Assembly: GCF_014697475.1 (NCBI RefSeq)
Contig: NZ_JACJRV010000048.1
Coordinates: forward strand, 1-54,570
Reading direction: 5' to 3'
DNA: 54,570 nt
Origin: Nostoc sp. FACHB-152
Lineage (GTDB): Bacteria; Cyanobacteriota; Cyanobacteriia; Cyanobacteriales; Nostocaceae
The notes under the pieces were generated by a model. It saw only the letters and a program-made list of their open reading frames with translations, was not told where the DNA came from and did not search any database. Of this stretch, positions 17,087-25,541 are shown piece by piece; positions within the stretch are counted from its first letter, which is position 1; every line of letters starts with the position of its first letter. The position numbers and the translations under genes were made by a program.

Positions 17087-17266
17087 ATGACCCAAGTGGT
17101 TCTAGGCGAAAATGAAGGAATAGATTCAGCACTACGTCGGTTTAAACGACAAGTATCCAAAGCTGGTATTTTAGCTGACGTGAAATATCATCGGCATTTT
17201 GAAACACCATTAGAAAAGCGCAAACGCAAGGCAGTAGCAGCCAGACGCAAGCGCCGTTTTAAATAA
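17087..17266 (+). CDS. rpsU: 30S ribosomal protein S21 (paralogue 2, 59 aa)
   Basis: Translated directly from the sequence: opens [20 protein letters not shown], continues [30 protein letters not shown] and ends RRKRRFK. It is nearly identical to paralogue 1 in the first 27 residues but has a shorter tail and differs at the centre ([11 protein letters not shown] against [11 protein letters not shown]). An AGGA ribosome binding site lies 8 nt upstream. It is a normal-length S21. The about 190-bp upstream leader has no gene and may be regulatory. A hairpin at 17361-17385 follows. Two S21 genes in one genome could be used under different conditions (inference). Confidence 0.93.
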   Translation: MTQVVLGENEGIDSALRRFKRQVSKAGILADVKYHRHFETPLEKRKRKAVAARRKRRFK

Positions 17267-17360
17267 ACCTATGTGGTTTGGTACTGGCGTTGCTTGAAGA
17301 AATAATTCTCAATCAGCAACAGCACTTTGCCAGAGTACTCACATGAAATTAGCAAAATTT

Positions 17361-17385
17361 ACCCATGCCTAACTAAGGCGTGGGT
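17361..17385 (+). terminator. Hairpin downstream of rpsU paralogue 2
   Basis: A 10-bp stem ACCCATGCCT / AGGCGTGGGT with one G-T wobble and a 5-nt loop, about 95 bp past the stop. Its T-tract is weak (ATATTGCTTTATAT). Confidence 0.5.
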
Positions 17386-17404
17386 ATATTGCTTTATATG
17401 AGAG

Positions 17405-17432
17405 AATAGGCAATAGACAATAGGCAATAGGG
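17405..17432. repeat. Heptamer tandem repeat (STRR), AATAGGC type
   Basis: Four tandem copies of AATAGGC/AATAGAC/AATAGGG between rpsU and pth. They are followed by a second-type heptamer run (CTATTGACCATTAACCATTGACTA, about 17452-17475) that reaches the pth stop codon region. Confidence 0.75.
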
Positions 17433-17473
17433 AATCAAGTAATAACAAATGGCTATTGACCATTAACCATTGA

Positions 17474-18124
17474 CTACTCATCATTAACAGTGCGACTATT
17501 GCAACGATTCATAGCTTTTTCGACTCCCTGCTTGAGGCTCATTTCTACACACTCAACTACAAATTGCAATACAGCAGACATTAGTTTAGTTTCAGTGGCA
17601 GAAAATTTTCCTAATACATGAGAGACCGTTTCTGAGTTATCGCTGTTAGCTGCGTCTTTTGGTTTACCGATGCCGATACGCAAACGAGGAAAATTTTGCG
17701 TGCTAAGATGAGCGATCGTACTCTTCATACCATTGTGTCCACCAGCAGAACCAGACAAGCGCAGGCGAGTTTTTCCTAGAGGTAAATCCATATCGTCATA
17801 AATTACCAACACAGACTCTGGCGGTAATTTATACCAACTTGTGACAGCTTGGATTGCTTGTCCTGAACGGTTCATGTAAGTCAATGGCTTCAGCAAGCGG
17901 ATTTTGCTTCCCGCAAATGCCATACCCTCGCCATACACTCCCTGAAACTTGCGGTTTTCCGCTAAAGAAATTTGCCAAGCACGAGCCAAAGCATCGACGG
18001 CGGCAAAGCCAATATTGTGGCGCGTTTGTTCATACTTCGGCTCTGGATTCCCCAACCCAACAATCAGTTGAGGAATTACCAAAGCTGGTTGTGTTACAGC
18101 TTCCGTCATTTCACTTACAATCAA
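17474..18124 (-). CDS. pth: Peptidyl-tRNA hydrolase
   Basis: Releases tRNA from peptidyl-tRNA that dropped off ribosomes. The 216-aa protein shows the full Pth signature: LIVGLGNPEPKYEQTRHNIGF (catalytic H36), LKPLTYMNRSGQA, VIYDDMDLPLGKTRLR and GSAGGHNGMKS. The conserved core starts at about residue 19. A second ATG five codons in (18109, giving MTEAVTQP) is an equally possible start. It is transcribed towards the rpsU paralogue, with heptamer repeats between. Upstream, on the same strand, are tatA and psbH, each with its own terminator or gap. Confidence 0.95.
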   Translation of the reverse strand: MIVSEMTEAVTQPALVIPQLIVGLGNPEPKYEQTRHNIGFAAVDALARAWQISLAENRKFQGVYGEGMAFAGSKIRLLKPLTYMNRSGQAIQAVTSWYKLPPESVLVIYDDMDLPLGKTRLRLSGSAGGHNGMKSTIAHLSTQNFPRLRIGIGKPKDAANSDNSETVSHVLGKFSATETKLMSAVLQFVVECVEMSLKQGVEKAMNRCNSRTVNDE

Positions 18125-18270
18125 TCGATTCGCAGCACTATTTTAGGGGATTAGAGGCTTGAGGCTAGTTTTTTAGTGCAGGTTGGGTAAAACTTAGACA
18201 CCAGAACGTAGTGAAACCCAACATCCTAGGAGTTTTGTTGGGTTGCTACTAATGACAATTGACTAATAAC

Positions 18271-18543
18271 TCAGCTAGTTTGAGAAGAACTAGCTGCATC
18301 ATGTTGTGGTTGAGCAGGTTCGATTTGCTTGGTTTCGAGTTCAGCTGTAGTTTTTACAGCTTGTTCGATTTGCTCGGCTTCTCGTTTAAACTCACTTTGA
18401 AATTCATTAGAAGCTTCTTGAAAACCACGAATTGCTTTTCCGACACTCCGTCCAATCTCTGGGAGTTTCTTCGGGCCGAAGATTAACAAAGCCACTATCA
18501 TAATTACAGCCATTTCTGGCAGACCAATACCAAATATATTCAC
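18271..18543 (-). CDS. tatA: Twin-arginine translocase subunit TatA/E
   Basis: A 90-aa TatA/E protein with one transmembrane helix (LPEMAVIMIVALLIFGPKKLPEIGR, residues 7-31), the FGPKKLPEIGRSVGKAIRGFQ amphipathic hinge and a charged tail. It forms the oligomeric pore of the Tat pathway in thylakoid and plasma membranes. A longer frame opens at 18585 with an unconvincing N-terminus. The GTG at 18543 is chosen because it has AGGAG 7 nt upstream and gives the family N-terminus (MNIFGIGLPE). A probable Tat substrate, the PhoD-like phosphatase at 36641, is in this window but not adjacent. Confidence 0.93.
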   Translation of the reverse strand: MNIFGIGLPEMAVIMIVALLIFGPKKLPEIGRSVGKAIRGFQEASNEFQSEFKREAEQIEQAVKTTAELETKQIEPAQPQHDAASSSQTS

Positions 18544-18669
18544 AAGGTTGCTCCTATAAGTATGCAGGCAGATGACCAGAGGCAAGCGGGAAACTAGAAT
18601 AAAAATTTCCCATCAATATTATGCTTACTTTTTCCAGGCTAACCTTTCAAGTACATAACTTACAAAAAA

Positions 18670-18686
18670 ACCCGGACAAGCCGGGT
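18670..18686 (-). terminator. Intrinsic terminator of psbH
   Basis: A 6-bp GC stem ACCCGG / CCGGGT with loop ACAAG, followed on the minus strand by seven T (TTTTTTTGTA). It lies 41 bp beyond the psbH stop. Confidence 0.85.
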
Positions 18687-18727
18687 GTAAATTCGCTGAA
18701 TACGCAAGCTTGATTGGTATGCTTCTA

Positions 18728-18931
18728 TTAGCCGCCTAAGCTGCGCCAATCAACCAACACATCTTGAATTGTGATTGATCTATTGTAAAGTTGCAGAATA
18801 ATTAGCAAAAACACGAAAAACAGCCCCATAAAAACAGCCATTACTGGGGTAGTTCCCCAGCCTGGAGCCACTTTACCATACTCAGAATTTAAAGGTCGCA
18901 GGATATCTCCCAACCTAGTCCGTTGTGCCAT
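18728..18931 (-). CDS. psbH: Photosystem II reaction centre protein H
   Basis: A 67-aa one-helix PSII subunit: [31 protein letters not shown] on the cytoplasmic side, then a transmembrane helix (about 29-51, [20 protein letters not shown]) and a lumenal end LVDWRSLGG. The length is typical of cyanobacterial PsbH. It helps PSII assembly, QA/QB function and chlorophyll-protein stability. It is divergent from psbN with an 85-bp spacer, the classic cyanobacterial and chloroplast arrangement, and ends at a strong terminator. Confidence 0.97.
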   Translation of the reverse strand: MAQRTRLGDILRPLNSEYGKVAPGWGTTPVMAVFMGLFFVFLLIILQLYNRSITIQDVLVDWRSLGG

Positions 18932-19016
18932 AGTTCACCTAAGATTAGTTGCCAAAGCTTTTTTTAATCTTCTGTAATATTCTATAAGAATAGCACTCAT
19001 AATCAATCTATATTTT

Positions 19017-19148
19017 ATGGAACCCGCAATAGTTCTTAGCATTTCTGTCGGCGCAATACTTGTAGCAATTACTGCGTATGGAATTTATACCGCATTTGGC
19101 CCTCCTAGCAGAGAGTTGGCAGATCCCTTTGAAGACCACGAAGATTAG
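19017..19148 (+). CDS. psbN: PsbN, photosystem II assembly factor
   Basis: A 43-aa protein read directly from the sequence: MEPAIVLSISVGAILVAITAYGIYTAFGPPSRELADPFEDHED in two parts, namely one membrane helix (about residues 4-26) followed by the family signature FGPPSRELADPF. PsbN is not a PSII subunit but is needed for repair and early assembly of the reaction centre. It starts 86 bp from the divergent psbH start. Its stop is 71 bp before the convergent alpha-mannosidase stop, and a degenerate GGCAGGA-type repeat (about 19150-19175) lies between. Confidence 0.96.
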   Translation: MEPAIVLSISVGAILVAITAYGIYTAFGPPSRELADPFEDHED

Positions 19149-19218
19149 AAGGCAGGAGGCAGGAGACAGGAAGCTTATTAGCAGACTGTCTATTTACCTG
19201 CTTCTGTTATCTAAAAAA

Positions 19219-22200
19219 TCACTCTGGATGTGGTATTACTTTGACAGTAGCGATTTTCCAAGGCTGTATTATAAGTGATTGTTGCTCACCTGAAAATTCA
19301 CTGATATCTAGGGGACGTTCTAATAAATCGACTGTATTGCCCAGATATAGCCCTAAGTCGCTCTGTAAATGTAACTCGGCTGTTTCTCCCTGTGATTCGT
19401 AACACCGCAAGATAAACTCCTGGGGATGATCTTCTGTTGGCTTGAGTGCCATTAAGATTAAATTTTGAGAAGTTAAATTTAAGAAACTCACTCTGTCGGG
19501 AGTGGGGAGTGGGGAGTTGGAAGTAGGGAGGGGATTGAGTATTACTTGCAGGGGAATATTTAGTTCATAGCCACGTTGTACTGTTTGGGCTGATTCCCAA
19601 GTACCAGCGTGGGGATACAAGGCGTAGGTAAATTCGTGAAAGCCTCGGTCGGCTTCTGGATCTGGCCAGTTGGGACTGCGTAACAGGGATAAGCGTAGTT
19701 GATTTGGTTGACTGTCGTAACCATATTTACAATCATTGAGCAAACTAACACCGTAAATACCGAGTTCTGTTTCGCCTGTTAAGTCAGCCCAACGCAAGGC
19801 GGGTACTTCCCATTTGGCTTTTTCGGTGGGTGTTTGGGGCTTTGTTGAGCGACGAATAGCACCGCAGGGAATTTCATAAGTGGCAAAGTCTGCTTCTACA
19901 TTCAAAGGAAACGCAGCTTTGACAAAGACTTGATTTTCTTGCCAATTAACTGTAGAGGCAATTTTCAGCAGAGGTGAACCTGCTTGTATAATGTAATCTT
20001 GTTGAAATTCTGATTCGCCTAACTGACGCACCACACGCAAGCGATGTTGCACTGGCCCCTGTTCTAGCACCTCAACAGATTTGAGACTGGTGGCTGGTAA
20101 GGGATGTTCTGCATAATTGGGGTCGATATTCCAAGCATCCCAATATTGACCACTATCTTTAAAAGCTTGTAATTGATTTCCTGCACCATTCAACACTTCT
20201 CGTTGATGAGTCTGATCAAAAACGCTAGTTAAATCACCGGTGTCAGGGTCAATGACTACCCGCAAAAATTCATTTTCAATCACAAACTCAGGGGTAGGCG
20301 ATGTTAAATTATTGGGAAGTTCGGATGCTGGAACCAGCCAAAATAGACGGTAGCCTACAGGTGGGATATCGGTCGCTAAAAATAATAATGTTGCGGGTTG
20401 GGTGAATTGAGATATTAGTTGATTTCCGGCGACATCATATATTTGCCATGCTTGATTAGTTGTAGGTAAGCTAACAGCAACTACCTCAGAACGTTGCCAG
20501 TTGAGAGAATTAAAAACAAAAATTGGTAAACTATTTGGTTCTGGTGGTTCTGGTAAGGTAAAGTGAGATGCGATCGCCTGCATCGATTCTTCTAATATTC
20601 TTGTCCCCACTTGTTCGACTTGCTGCCACTCGACCAAAGCATCAGTATAAACTTGAGTAATGGAAGAACCAGGCAAAATATCGTGAAACTGGTTAAATAA
20701 CACCTGCTTCCAAGCTTTTTCTATGTCTGCTTTGGGATATGTAGCCCCACAGGTAATAGTTGCTAAAGTCGCAAACAATTCAGCTTGATATAGTAAATTT
20801 TCACCACGTCGATTCCAACGCTTTTGATCACCGTGAGTAGTGTAACAGCCACGATGGAATTCTAGATATAGTTCATCATCCCAGGTGGGAAAGTCTGCTT
20901 GGTTAATTTGTTGTAAATACTTTTCGGCGGTTGTAAATTCTATTTCTGGAAATACGGGTGAATGTTGCCAGCGTTGAGCAATTTCCAACATATCACGGGT
21001 AGGGCCGCCGCCGTGGTCGCCAACGCCAGGAAGCCAGAGAGATTCTTGTAAATTTGTTTGGGCTTGCCATTCTAGAGTGTAGGATGCCATTTTAATTGGG
21101 TCAATGCCTTCCCCAACAGGCGCAGACATATAACTAAAGACTTGACTACCGTCAGGCGATCGCCACCAAAAAGCCCCATAATCAAATTTAGTAGTATCAT
21201 TCCAGCGCAGTTTTTGCGTGACAAAATACTCTACACCTGCATTAGCGAAAAACTGCGGTAAAGTTGCACAAAATCCAAACGTATCAGGAACCCAAACTAT
21301 CGGCGACAGCTTGCCGAATTTTTCGTGATAATAACGCTGACCATACAATAACTGACGGACTATAGATTCACCACTAATCAAATTTAACTCTGGTTCTACC
21401 CACGTAGCCCCTAGAATTTCCCAACGACCAGCCGCCACAGCTTGTTGAATAGCTGCAAATAAATCTGGGCGATGTTCTTGCACCCAAGCATAAAGGGCTG
21501 GCGTAGAATGACAAAATATTAATTCTGGAAAATCTTCTTGTAATTTCAGAACCGACTCAAAAGTATTTTGGGCTGCATTCCAAGTTTCACTCACAGGCCA
21601 CAGCCATGCTAAATCTAAGTGTGCGTGACCCAGTAAATTAATCTTAAATTTTGAACTACCGTACAGATGATTTAAGACAGACTGACGTAAAACAATAATC
21701 TCTTCCTTTGTGTCCTTTGCGTCTACCCTTCGGGAAGTTGCTTCGCATCTAATGCGATTCGTTATTTTATCTATCTCCGCCGCCAACCCATCCAACCCTT
21801 CCGGCGCAAACCTTTCCAAATAAAGCTGCGTCACCGCCAACTCATCAGCCACAAAACCAGGGTCAGGATGATTATAATCTGTAGACTCATAAACTAAGAG
21901 CGATCGCACCAAAGCCCCATCACAATGACCCGGACTTGCCAACCGCAAAGCTACGATAAACTCATCCCCAGGAGTTACACTCTGACTCAGCAACACCCTT
22001 GGTGAACAATCAAACAAATCTCCTGCTTGTACCAATTCTCCATTGACATAAATCTCAGCAGAGTCCGCCCACCAAACCAAAGACAAGCGCAAACACAAAC
22101 CCGCCAAAGGATAACCCTGTAAATCTTGGGGAACCACTAGCTTTTGTACTAGCCATAAAATTTGTTTTCCCCCTGTCCAAGCAATATTCCTTTTAGAATT

Positions 22201-22371
22201 TAATTCTACAGGTTGCCAATCAGACCAATTAGATGTATTAACATCCGTAATATTTCGGTCAGATTCTTGGTATAACCAATGAGACAAAATATTAACTTGA
22301 CAATAAGAGCGTAATTGCTCAATAGTCTGGGAGATTAAATTTGTCTGGGATTGAGATACAGAAGAGGTCAT
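19219..22371 (-). CDS. Alpha-mannosidase, glycoside hydrolase family 38
   Basis: A 1050-aa retaining alpha-mannosidase. An N-terminal jelly-roll-like domain (about 60-165) precedes the GH38 catalytic domain with HAHLDLAW (H249, H251, D253, zinc site) and VPDTFGF (nucleophile D363). The central helical domain contains FHDILPGSSI, and the C-terminal beta domains follow. There is no signal peptide, so it is likely cytosolic, perhaps breaking down mannose-containing glycans or glycoconjugates. Two oddities are seen. Residues about 208-225 (CEATSRRVDAKDTKEE) and about 945-961 (NPLPTSNSPLPTPD) are encoded by stretches that look like this genome's intergenic repeats inserted in frame. The gene is monocistronic. 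Confidence 0.93.
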   Translation of the reverse strand: MTSSVSQSQTNLISQTIEQLRSYCQVNILSHWLYQESDRNITDVNTSNWSDWQPVELNSKRNIAWTGGKQILWLVQKLVVPQDLQGYPLAGLCLRLSLVWWADSAEIYVNGELVQAGDLFDCSPRVLLSQSVTPGDEFIVALRLASPGHCDGALVRSLLVYESTDYNHPDPGFVADELAVTQLYLERFAPEGLDGLAAEIDKITNRIRCEATSRRVDAKDTKEEIIVLRQSVLNHLYGSSKFKINLLGHAHLDLAWLWPVSETWNAAQNTFESVLKLQEDFPELIFCHSTPALYAWVQEHRPDLFAAIQQAVAAGRWEILGATWVEPELNLISGESIVRQLLYGQRYYHEKFGKLSPIVWVPDTFGFCATLPQFFANAGVEYFVTQKLRWNDTTKFDYGAFWWRSPDGSQVFSYMSAPVGEGIDPIKMASYTLEWQAQTNLQESLWLPGVGDHGGGPTRDMLEIAQRWQHSPVFPEIEFTTAEKYLQQINQADFPTWDDELYLEFHRGCYTTHGDQKRWNRRGENLLYQAELFATLATITCGATYPKADIEKAWKQVLFNQFHDILPGSSITQVYTDALVEWQQVEQVGTRILEESMQAIASHFTLPEPPEPNSLPIFVFNSLNWQRSEVVAVSLPTTNQAWQIYDVAGNQLISQFTQPATLLFLATDIPPVGYRLFWLVPASELPNNLTSPTPEFVIENEFLRVVIDPDTGDLTSVFDQTHQREVLNGAGNQLQAFKDSGQYWDAWNIDPNYAEHPLPATSLKSVEVLEQGPVQHRLRVVRQLGESEFQQDYIIQAGSPLLKIASTVNWQENQVFVKAAFPLNVEADFATYEIPCGAIRRSTKPQTPTEKAKWEVPALRWADLTGETELGIYGVSLLNDCKYGYDSQPNQLRLSLLRSPNWPDPEADRGFHEFTYALYPHAGTWESAQTVQRGYELNIPLQVILNPLPTSNSPLPTPDRVSFLNLTSQNLILMALKPTEDHPQEFILRCYESQGETAELHLQSDLGLYLGNTVDLLERPLDISEFSGEQQSLIIQPWKIATVKVIPHPE

Positions 22372-22477
22372 ATTTTCGCTAAGATGATGGCACTTACGAT
22401 GATTAACAATTTGTTGTTAACTACTTTTTGGTGGGAGTCTCACAACTAAACAAAACTCAAACTTACAAGTCACTATC

Positions 22478-24028
22478 ATGTCATCTGGTTCTTCTGGGCG
22501 TTATCAAAGCAGACTCTTTAACTATGTCCACCAGCAGTCTCGGCGGTTGACACAAAGATGGGAGCAAACCTTCCGACAAGTACAAGTTGCTACTAAGTGG
22601 GGTGTAGAAGCATTAGTTTATCCTGTGTATCTAATATTGCAGTCAGCCGAGTCAAAGGTGAAAACGCTGTATACCAAAGAACCAGAACCTAGGCTAAAGT
22701 TACAACCAAACGATACCAATTGCCCACCCGAAACTATCCCAACTACTGATACGCCTATACAGCGTGTCTTAGAAGCTGTGCAAAATCTTCCATCTGAAGA
22801 AATAAGCACTCCTGTCAAAAAATCAACACTTTTAACTTCCGTGGGGAAATGGTTGAGAATACCGTTTCAACATAGTCCCACAAATGACCTGTCTTTGCCG
22901 CAATCCTTAACGATTTCAGACAATTCCCTATTGGGCTATTTACCAGCAGTTAGGGGAATTGCAACTAGTTTAGGCGATCGCAATTTAGTTCTCGTTTCTA
23001 GCGATAATCAAATTCTGGATGTTTTGACACCTCAGCAGCAGGCAAAATTGAGAGACAGAATTATTAGCGAAGTTGCTAATTACTGGCATTCTCAACAGGT
23101 AATAGAAGCTCAAACACAATCAGATTTACTACCAGAAATTAATCGTTTATTATCAAAGTTGACTGGTGAACCTATAAGTAACATACCAGCTTTGCCAGCA
23201 GGAGTATCAGCAGAATCCCTGAAAGCTGGCAAGATATTAGAAATTTTAGACGCAGTTATTGCCAAATTTGAACAAAATACTTTAGTCCCGGTGCAGCAAC
23301 GCAGTCATGAAATTATTCAATTTACCCAAACACAATTAAACATATTTCTTTATGGCAAAGAACAGTTAAACAATAAAGGAGATATTGCTGTTACACCAGA
23401 TGGTTTAGAAACCCAAACACTTAATTTTCAAGCTTTAATTGAAGCGGCATTGAATTACTTTTTTGGTGTTGGTAAAGAGAAAAAACTTCATTCAGCTAAT
23501 AGCAAAAGTCAATACTTACATCCTAAAAATTATCAAGCTTTGCCTAAAAATAGAAAGTTACGTAATCAAAATGTAACCGCAGAACCTTGGCTAACTTGGA
23601 ATGACTTATTTGGTAATTCTCAAGCAGTTGCAGACAATACTATTAAACTAACATCAGAGCAAATTCCTACCTTATCTCCTAGCCCATTAATAAAGCCTTA
23701 TCCACAGCAAAAAATTAAAATTCCACAACCAAAACCTGGTGCTGGTTTAGTAAAAAGAAAAAAACAAAATCGTAATTTGAGCCAAAGTCAAAAAACATCT
23801 GGTAAAGTTGCAACTAGACAACAAAGCGAAATAAATCAACACCAAAGTCACAATCATCAAGTTGAGGCTCAACCAGACTGGATAGAAATTACAGCAACTG
23901 CAATTGGTTATGAGCAGCACTTTTTAGAAAAAATACTAGTATGGCTTGATCGCGCTATGTTGTGGTTGGAAGAAATTCTGGTGAAAGCTGTTAAGTTGTT
24001 AAAAAGGCTGTGGCGAGGTAAGCAGTAG
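22478..24028 (+). CDS. Cyanobacterial protein of unknown function, 516 aa
   Basis: A soluble, low-complexity-rich protein with no signal peptide. The N-terminal amphipathic segment (about 1-60, with RLTQRWEQTFRQVQVATKWGVEALVYPVYLILQ split by basic residues) may touch membranes. A middle region (about 150-320) contains GYLPAVRGIATSLGDRNLVLVSSDNQILDVLTPQQQ. A Gln/Lys/Pro-rich disordered region (about 395-470) precedes a conserved helical C-terminus (about 470-516, LEKILVWLDRAMLWLEEILVKAVKLLKRLWRG). I recognise it only as a type found in heterocystous cyanobacteria. It is divergent from the alpha-mannosidase gene with 106 bp between. The C-terminal helix is strongly amphipathic and could be a membrane-binding handle (inference). 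Confidence 0.7.
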   Translation: MSSGSSGRYQSRLFNYVHQQSRRLTQRWEQTFRQVQVATKWGVEALVYPVYLILQSAESKVKTLYTKEPEPRLKLQPNDTNCPPETIPTTDTPIQRVLEAVQNLPSEEISTPVKKSTLLTSVGKWLRIPFQHSPTNDLSLPQSLTISDNSLLGYLPAVRGIATSLGDRNLVLVSSDNQILDVLTPQQQAKLRDRIISEVANYWHSQQVIEAQTQSDLLPEINRLLSKLTGEPISNIPALPAGVSAESLKAGKILEILDAVIAKFEQNTLVPVQQRSHEIIQFTQTQLNIFLYGKEQLNNKGDIAVTPDGLETQTLNFQALIEAALNYFFGVGKEKKLHSANSKSQYLHPKNYQALPKNRKLRNQNVTAEPWLTWNDLFGNSQAVADNTIKLTSEQIPTLSPSPLIKPYPQQKIKIPQPKPGAGLVKRKKQNRNLSQSQKTSGKVATRQQSEINQHQSHNHQVEAQPDWIEITATAIGYEQHFLEKILVWLDRAMLWLEEILVKAVKLLKRLWRGKQ

Positions 24029-24163
24029 ATCAGAAAAAATAACAAATCACAAATGACTATTGACTATCGTGAAAGTTCTTGTTTATTGTAAATACTTCAA
24101 TTTCAAAAATCCGCTAGATAAACCGAAGATTGAAACATTTATAATGCAATATTTTAGCCTTGC

Positions 24164-24259
24164 CACGCCAGTAGGCTGCGTTGTCGTGTAGCGCAACGCA
24201 CCATCCATCTTTTTATTTTTTATAGGAGTGGGTTAGGTTAAAGCCTTAACACGCCAGTA
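24164..24259. repeat. Small dispersed element bounded by 10-bp direct repeats
   Basis: CACGCCAGTA occurs at 24164-24173 and 24250-24259. Between them lies a hairpin with arms TGCGTTG / CAACGCA (about 24176-24200) and further TTAA-rich sequence. This looks like a non-coding mobile fragment with a duplicated target or a repeat remnant. It fills the gap between the convergent genes ending at 24028 and 24289. Confidence 0.45.
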
Positions 24260-24288
24260 CATTTTACGTTTTTTAGGGTAACGTTACC

Positions 24289-25371
24289 TTAGCTCAATCT
24301 CTGGCGCAGCCACAAACCTAATAATGGCATAGCTAACTTGTAAGCTTGTTCTGCACCATAAATCAAACCTTTATGCTGTAAACCAGTCAGCGCACCTTGT
24401 AAGCTCCCACCCCTAGAAAGACCATGTTTTTGAATGTAATCTTTACTCTGTGGTTTTTCTGTGGGATCTAAAGCTAAACATTCTAAAAGATGCACTTGAT
24501 TAGCTGGTAGAAGCATCAGCAAGGATTCATAAGTCATTGACAAATCTTTGAGCAACGCTTCAATGGCTTCTGTAACATCTTGTTCCGTGATTAAACTATC
24601 AGGCAGACATGAACTTTGCAAACGGCGAATCAGTGCCATTGCATCACCAATATGTCCTTGTACTGCATCTAAAAACAGTGGTAATGCTTTGGAACGAGAA
24701 TCAAATGTTAGTCTATGTGCGTGTAACATTTCCCTCGCCCACACAGCTAACACATCTCTCGCTAAAGGCGGCAATTGCACAGTTTCTAAAGGGTAATTAT
24801 TTTCATCTGTGTGATGGCTTTTCTCAGCGATCGTTGCAATCAGAACATAGTTAACATGAGTATCTTGATTGATTTTGCGCCGAAATGTTGTTTCCCATAA
24901 ACTATTGCGATCCCAAGAACGGATATGAGGAAAACTATGCAAAATCAGCACCAAACGCTTGTGTAAATCTACTGCCATAATTTGTGGCAATTCTACCAAT
25001 ATTTCAAATGCTTGCCATAGTTGCTTTTGGTTGAGAGAACGCGACAACTTGAGTTTTTTGTCTACATCAAAAGTAAAAAACTCACTAGCATTGTAATTTA
25101 CCCAATTCTGAATCTTAGCTATTTCCCAGTTTTGACTAATAGCTTCTGCTAGCAGTTGTAAAAATCTTTCCCCATCTGTGGCGCGGATGCAATCTATCTC
25201 CAGTACGACTGCTCCAACTTCTTGCGCTCCTCCCTTCACTAGGGTACGTCTCCCGCTACCAGGTACGCCGGTAATTAATAAATCACCATCTTCAGACAAC
25301 ACTTCGACAATACGCTGAAACTCTGCCGATCGCCCAATCAATTGCAATGGAGTAGACAAATCCGAACTCAC
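24289..25371 (-). CDS. AAA-type ATPase-like protein with degenerate nucleotide-binding motifs
   Basis: A 360-aa protein with an AAA/STAND-like fold: LQLIGRSAEFQRIVEVL (sensor-proximal start), a Walker-A-like ITGVPGSGRRTLVKG (about 33-47) and the Walker-B-position strand LVLILHSFP, with later helical lid and winged-helix-like segments (VHLLECLALDPTEKPQSKDYIQKHGLS). The invariant Walker A lysine is replaced by arginine (GSGRRT), and the B strand lacks the usual Asp/Glu pair, so ATP hydrolysis is doubtful. The start is GTG at 25371, and an in-frame ATG is absent near it. It is monocistronic, divergent from the cation ATPase gene. The function is unknown; it may be a nucleotide-binding regulator. 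Confidence 0.75.
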   Translation of the reverse strand: MSSDLSTPLQLIGRSAEFQRIVEVLSEDGDLLITGVPGSGRRTLVKGGAQEVGAVVLEIDCIRATDGERFLQLLAEAISQNWEIAKIQNWVNYNASEFFTFDVDKKLKLSRSLNQKQLWQAFEILVELPQIMAVDLHKRLVLILHSFPHIRSWDRNSLWETTFRRKINQDTHVNYVLIATIAEKSHHTDENNYPLETVQLPPLARDVLAVWAREMLHAHRLTFDSRSKALPLFLDAVQGHIGDAMALIRRLQSSCLPDSLITEQDVTEAIEALLKDLSMTYESLLMLLPANQVHLLECLALDPTEKPQSKDYIQKHGLSRGGSLQGALTGLQHKGLIYGAEQAYKLAMPLLGLWLRQRLS

Positions 25372-25541
25372 AAATTTTTCGCCTTTGCAATCCTCACTCT
25401 AATGGTCAGCATACTCGATTTTTGGGCAACCATTGAAGGAAACTATGGTGATTATTCAATTTTGTTAGTGCTTTGATTTTGTAAACACTATTTTATAGTG
25501 CTATTGTTTATTTAACACTCTTTAAAGGAAACTAAATAATT

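Noticed and set aside
16893-17090. 65-codon frame before rpsU paralogue 2
   Set aside because: It overlaps the rpsU start, and the ribosome binding site AGGA belongs to rpsU. It looks like leader DNA.
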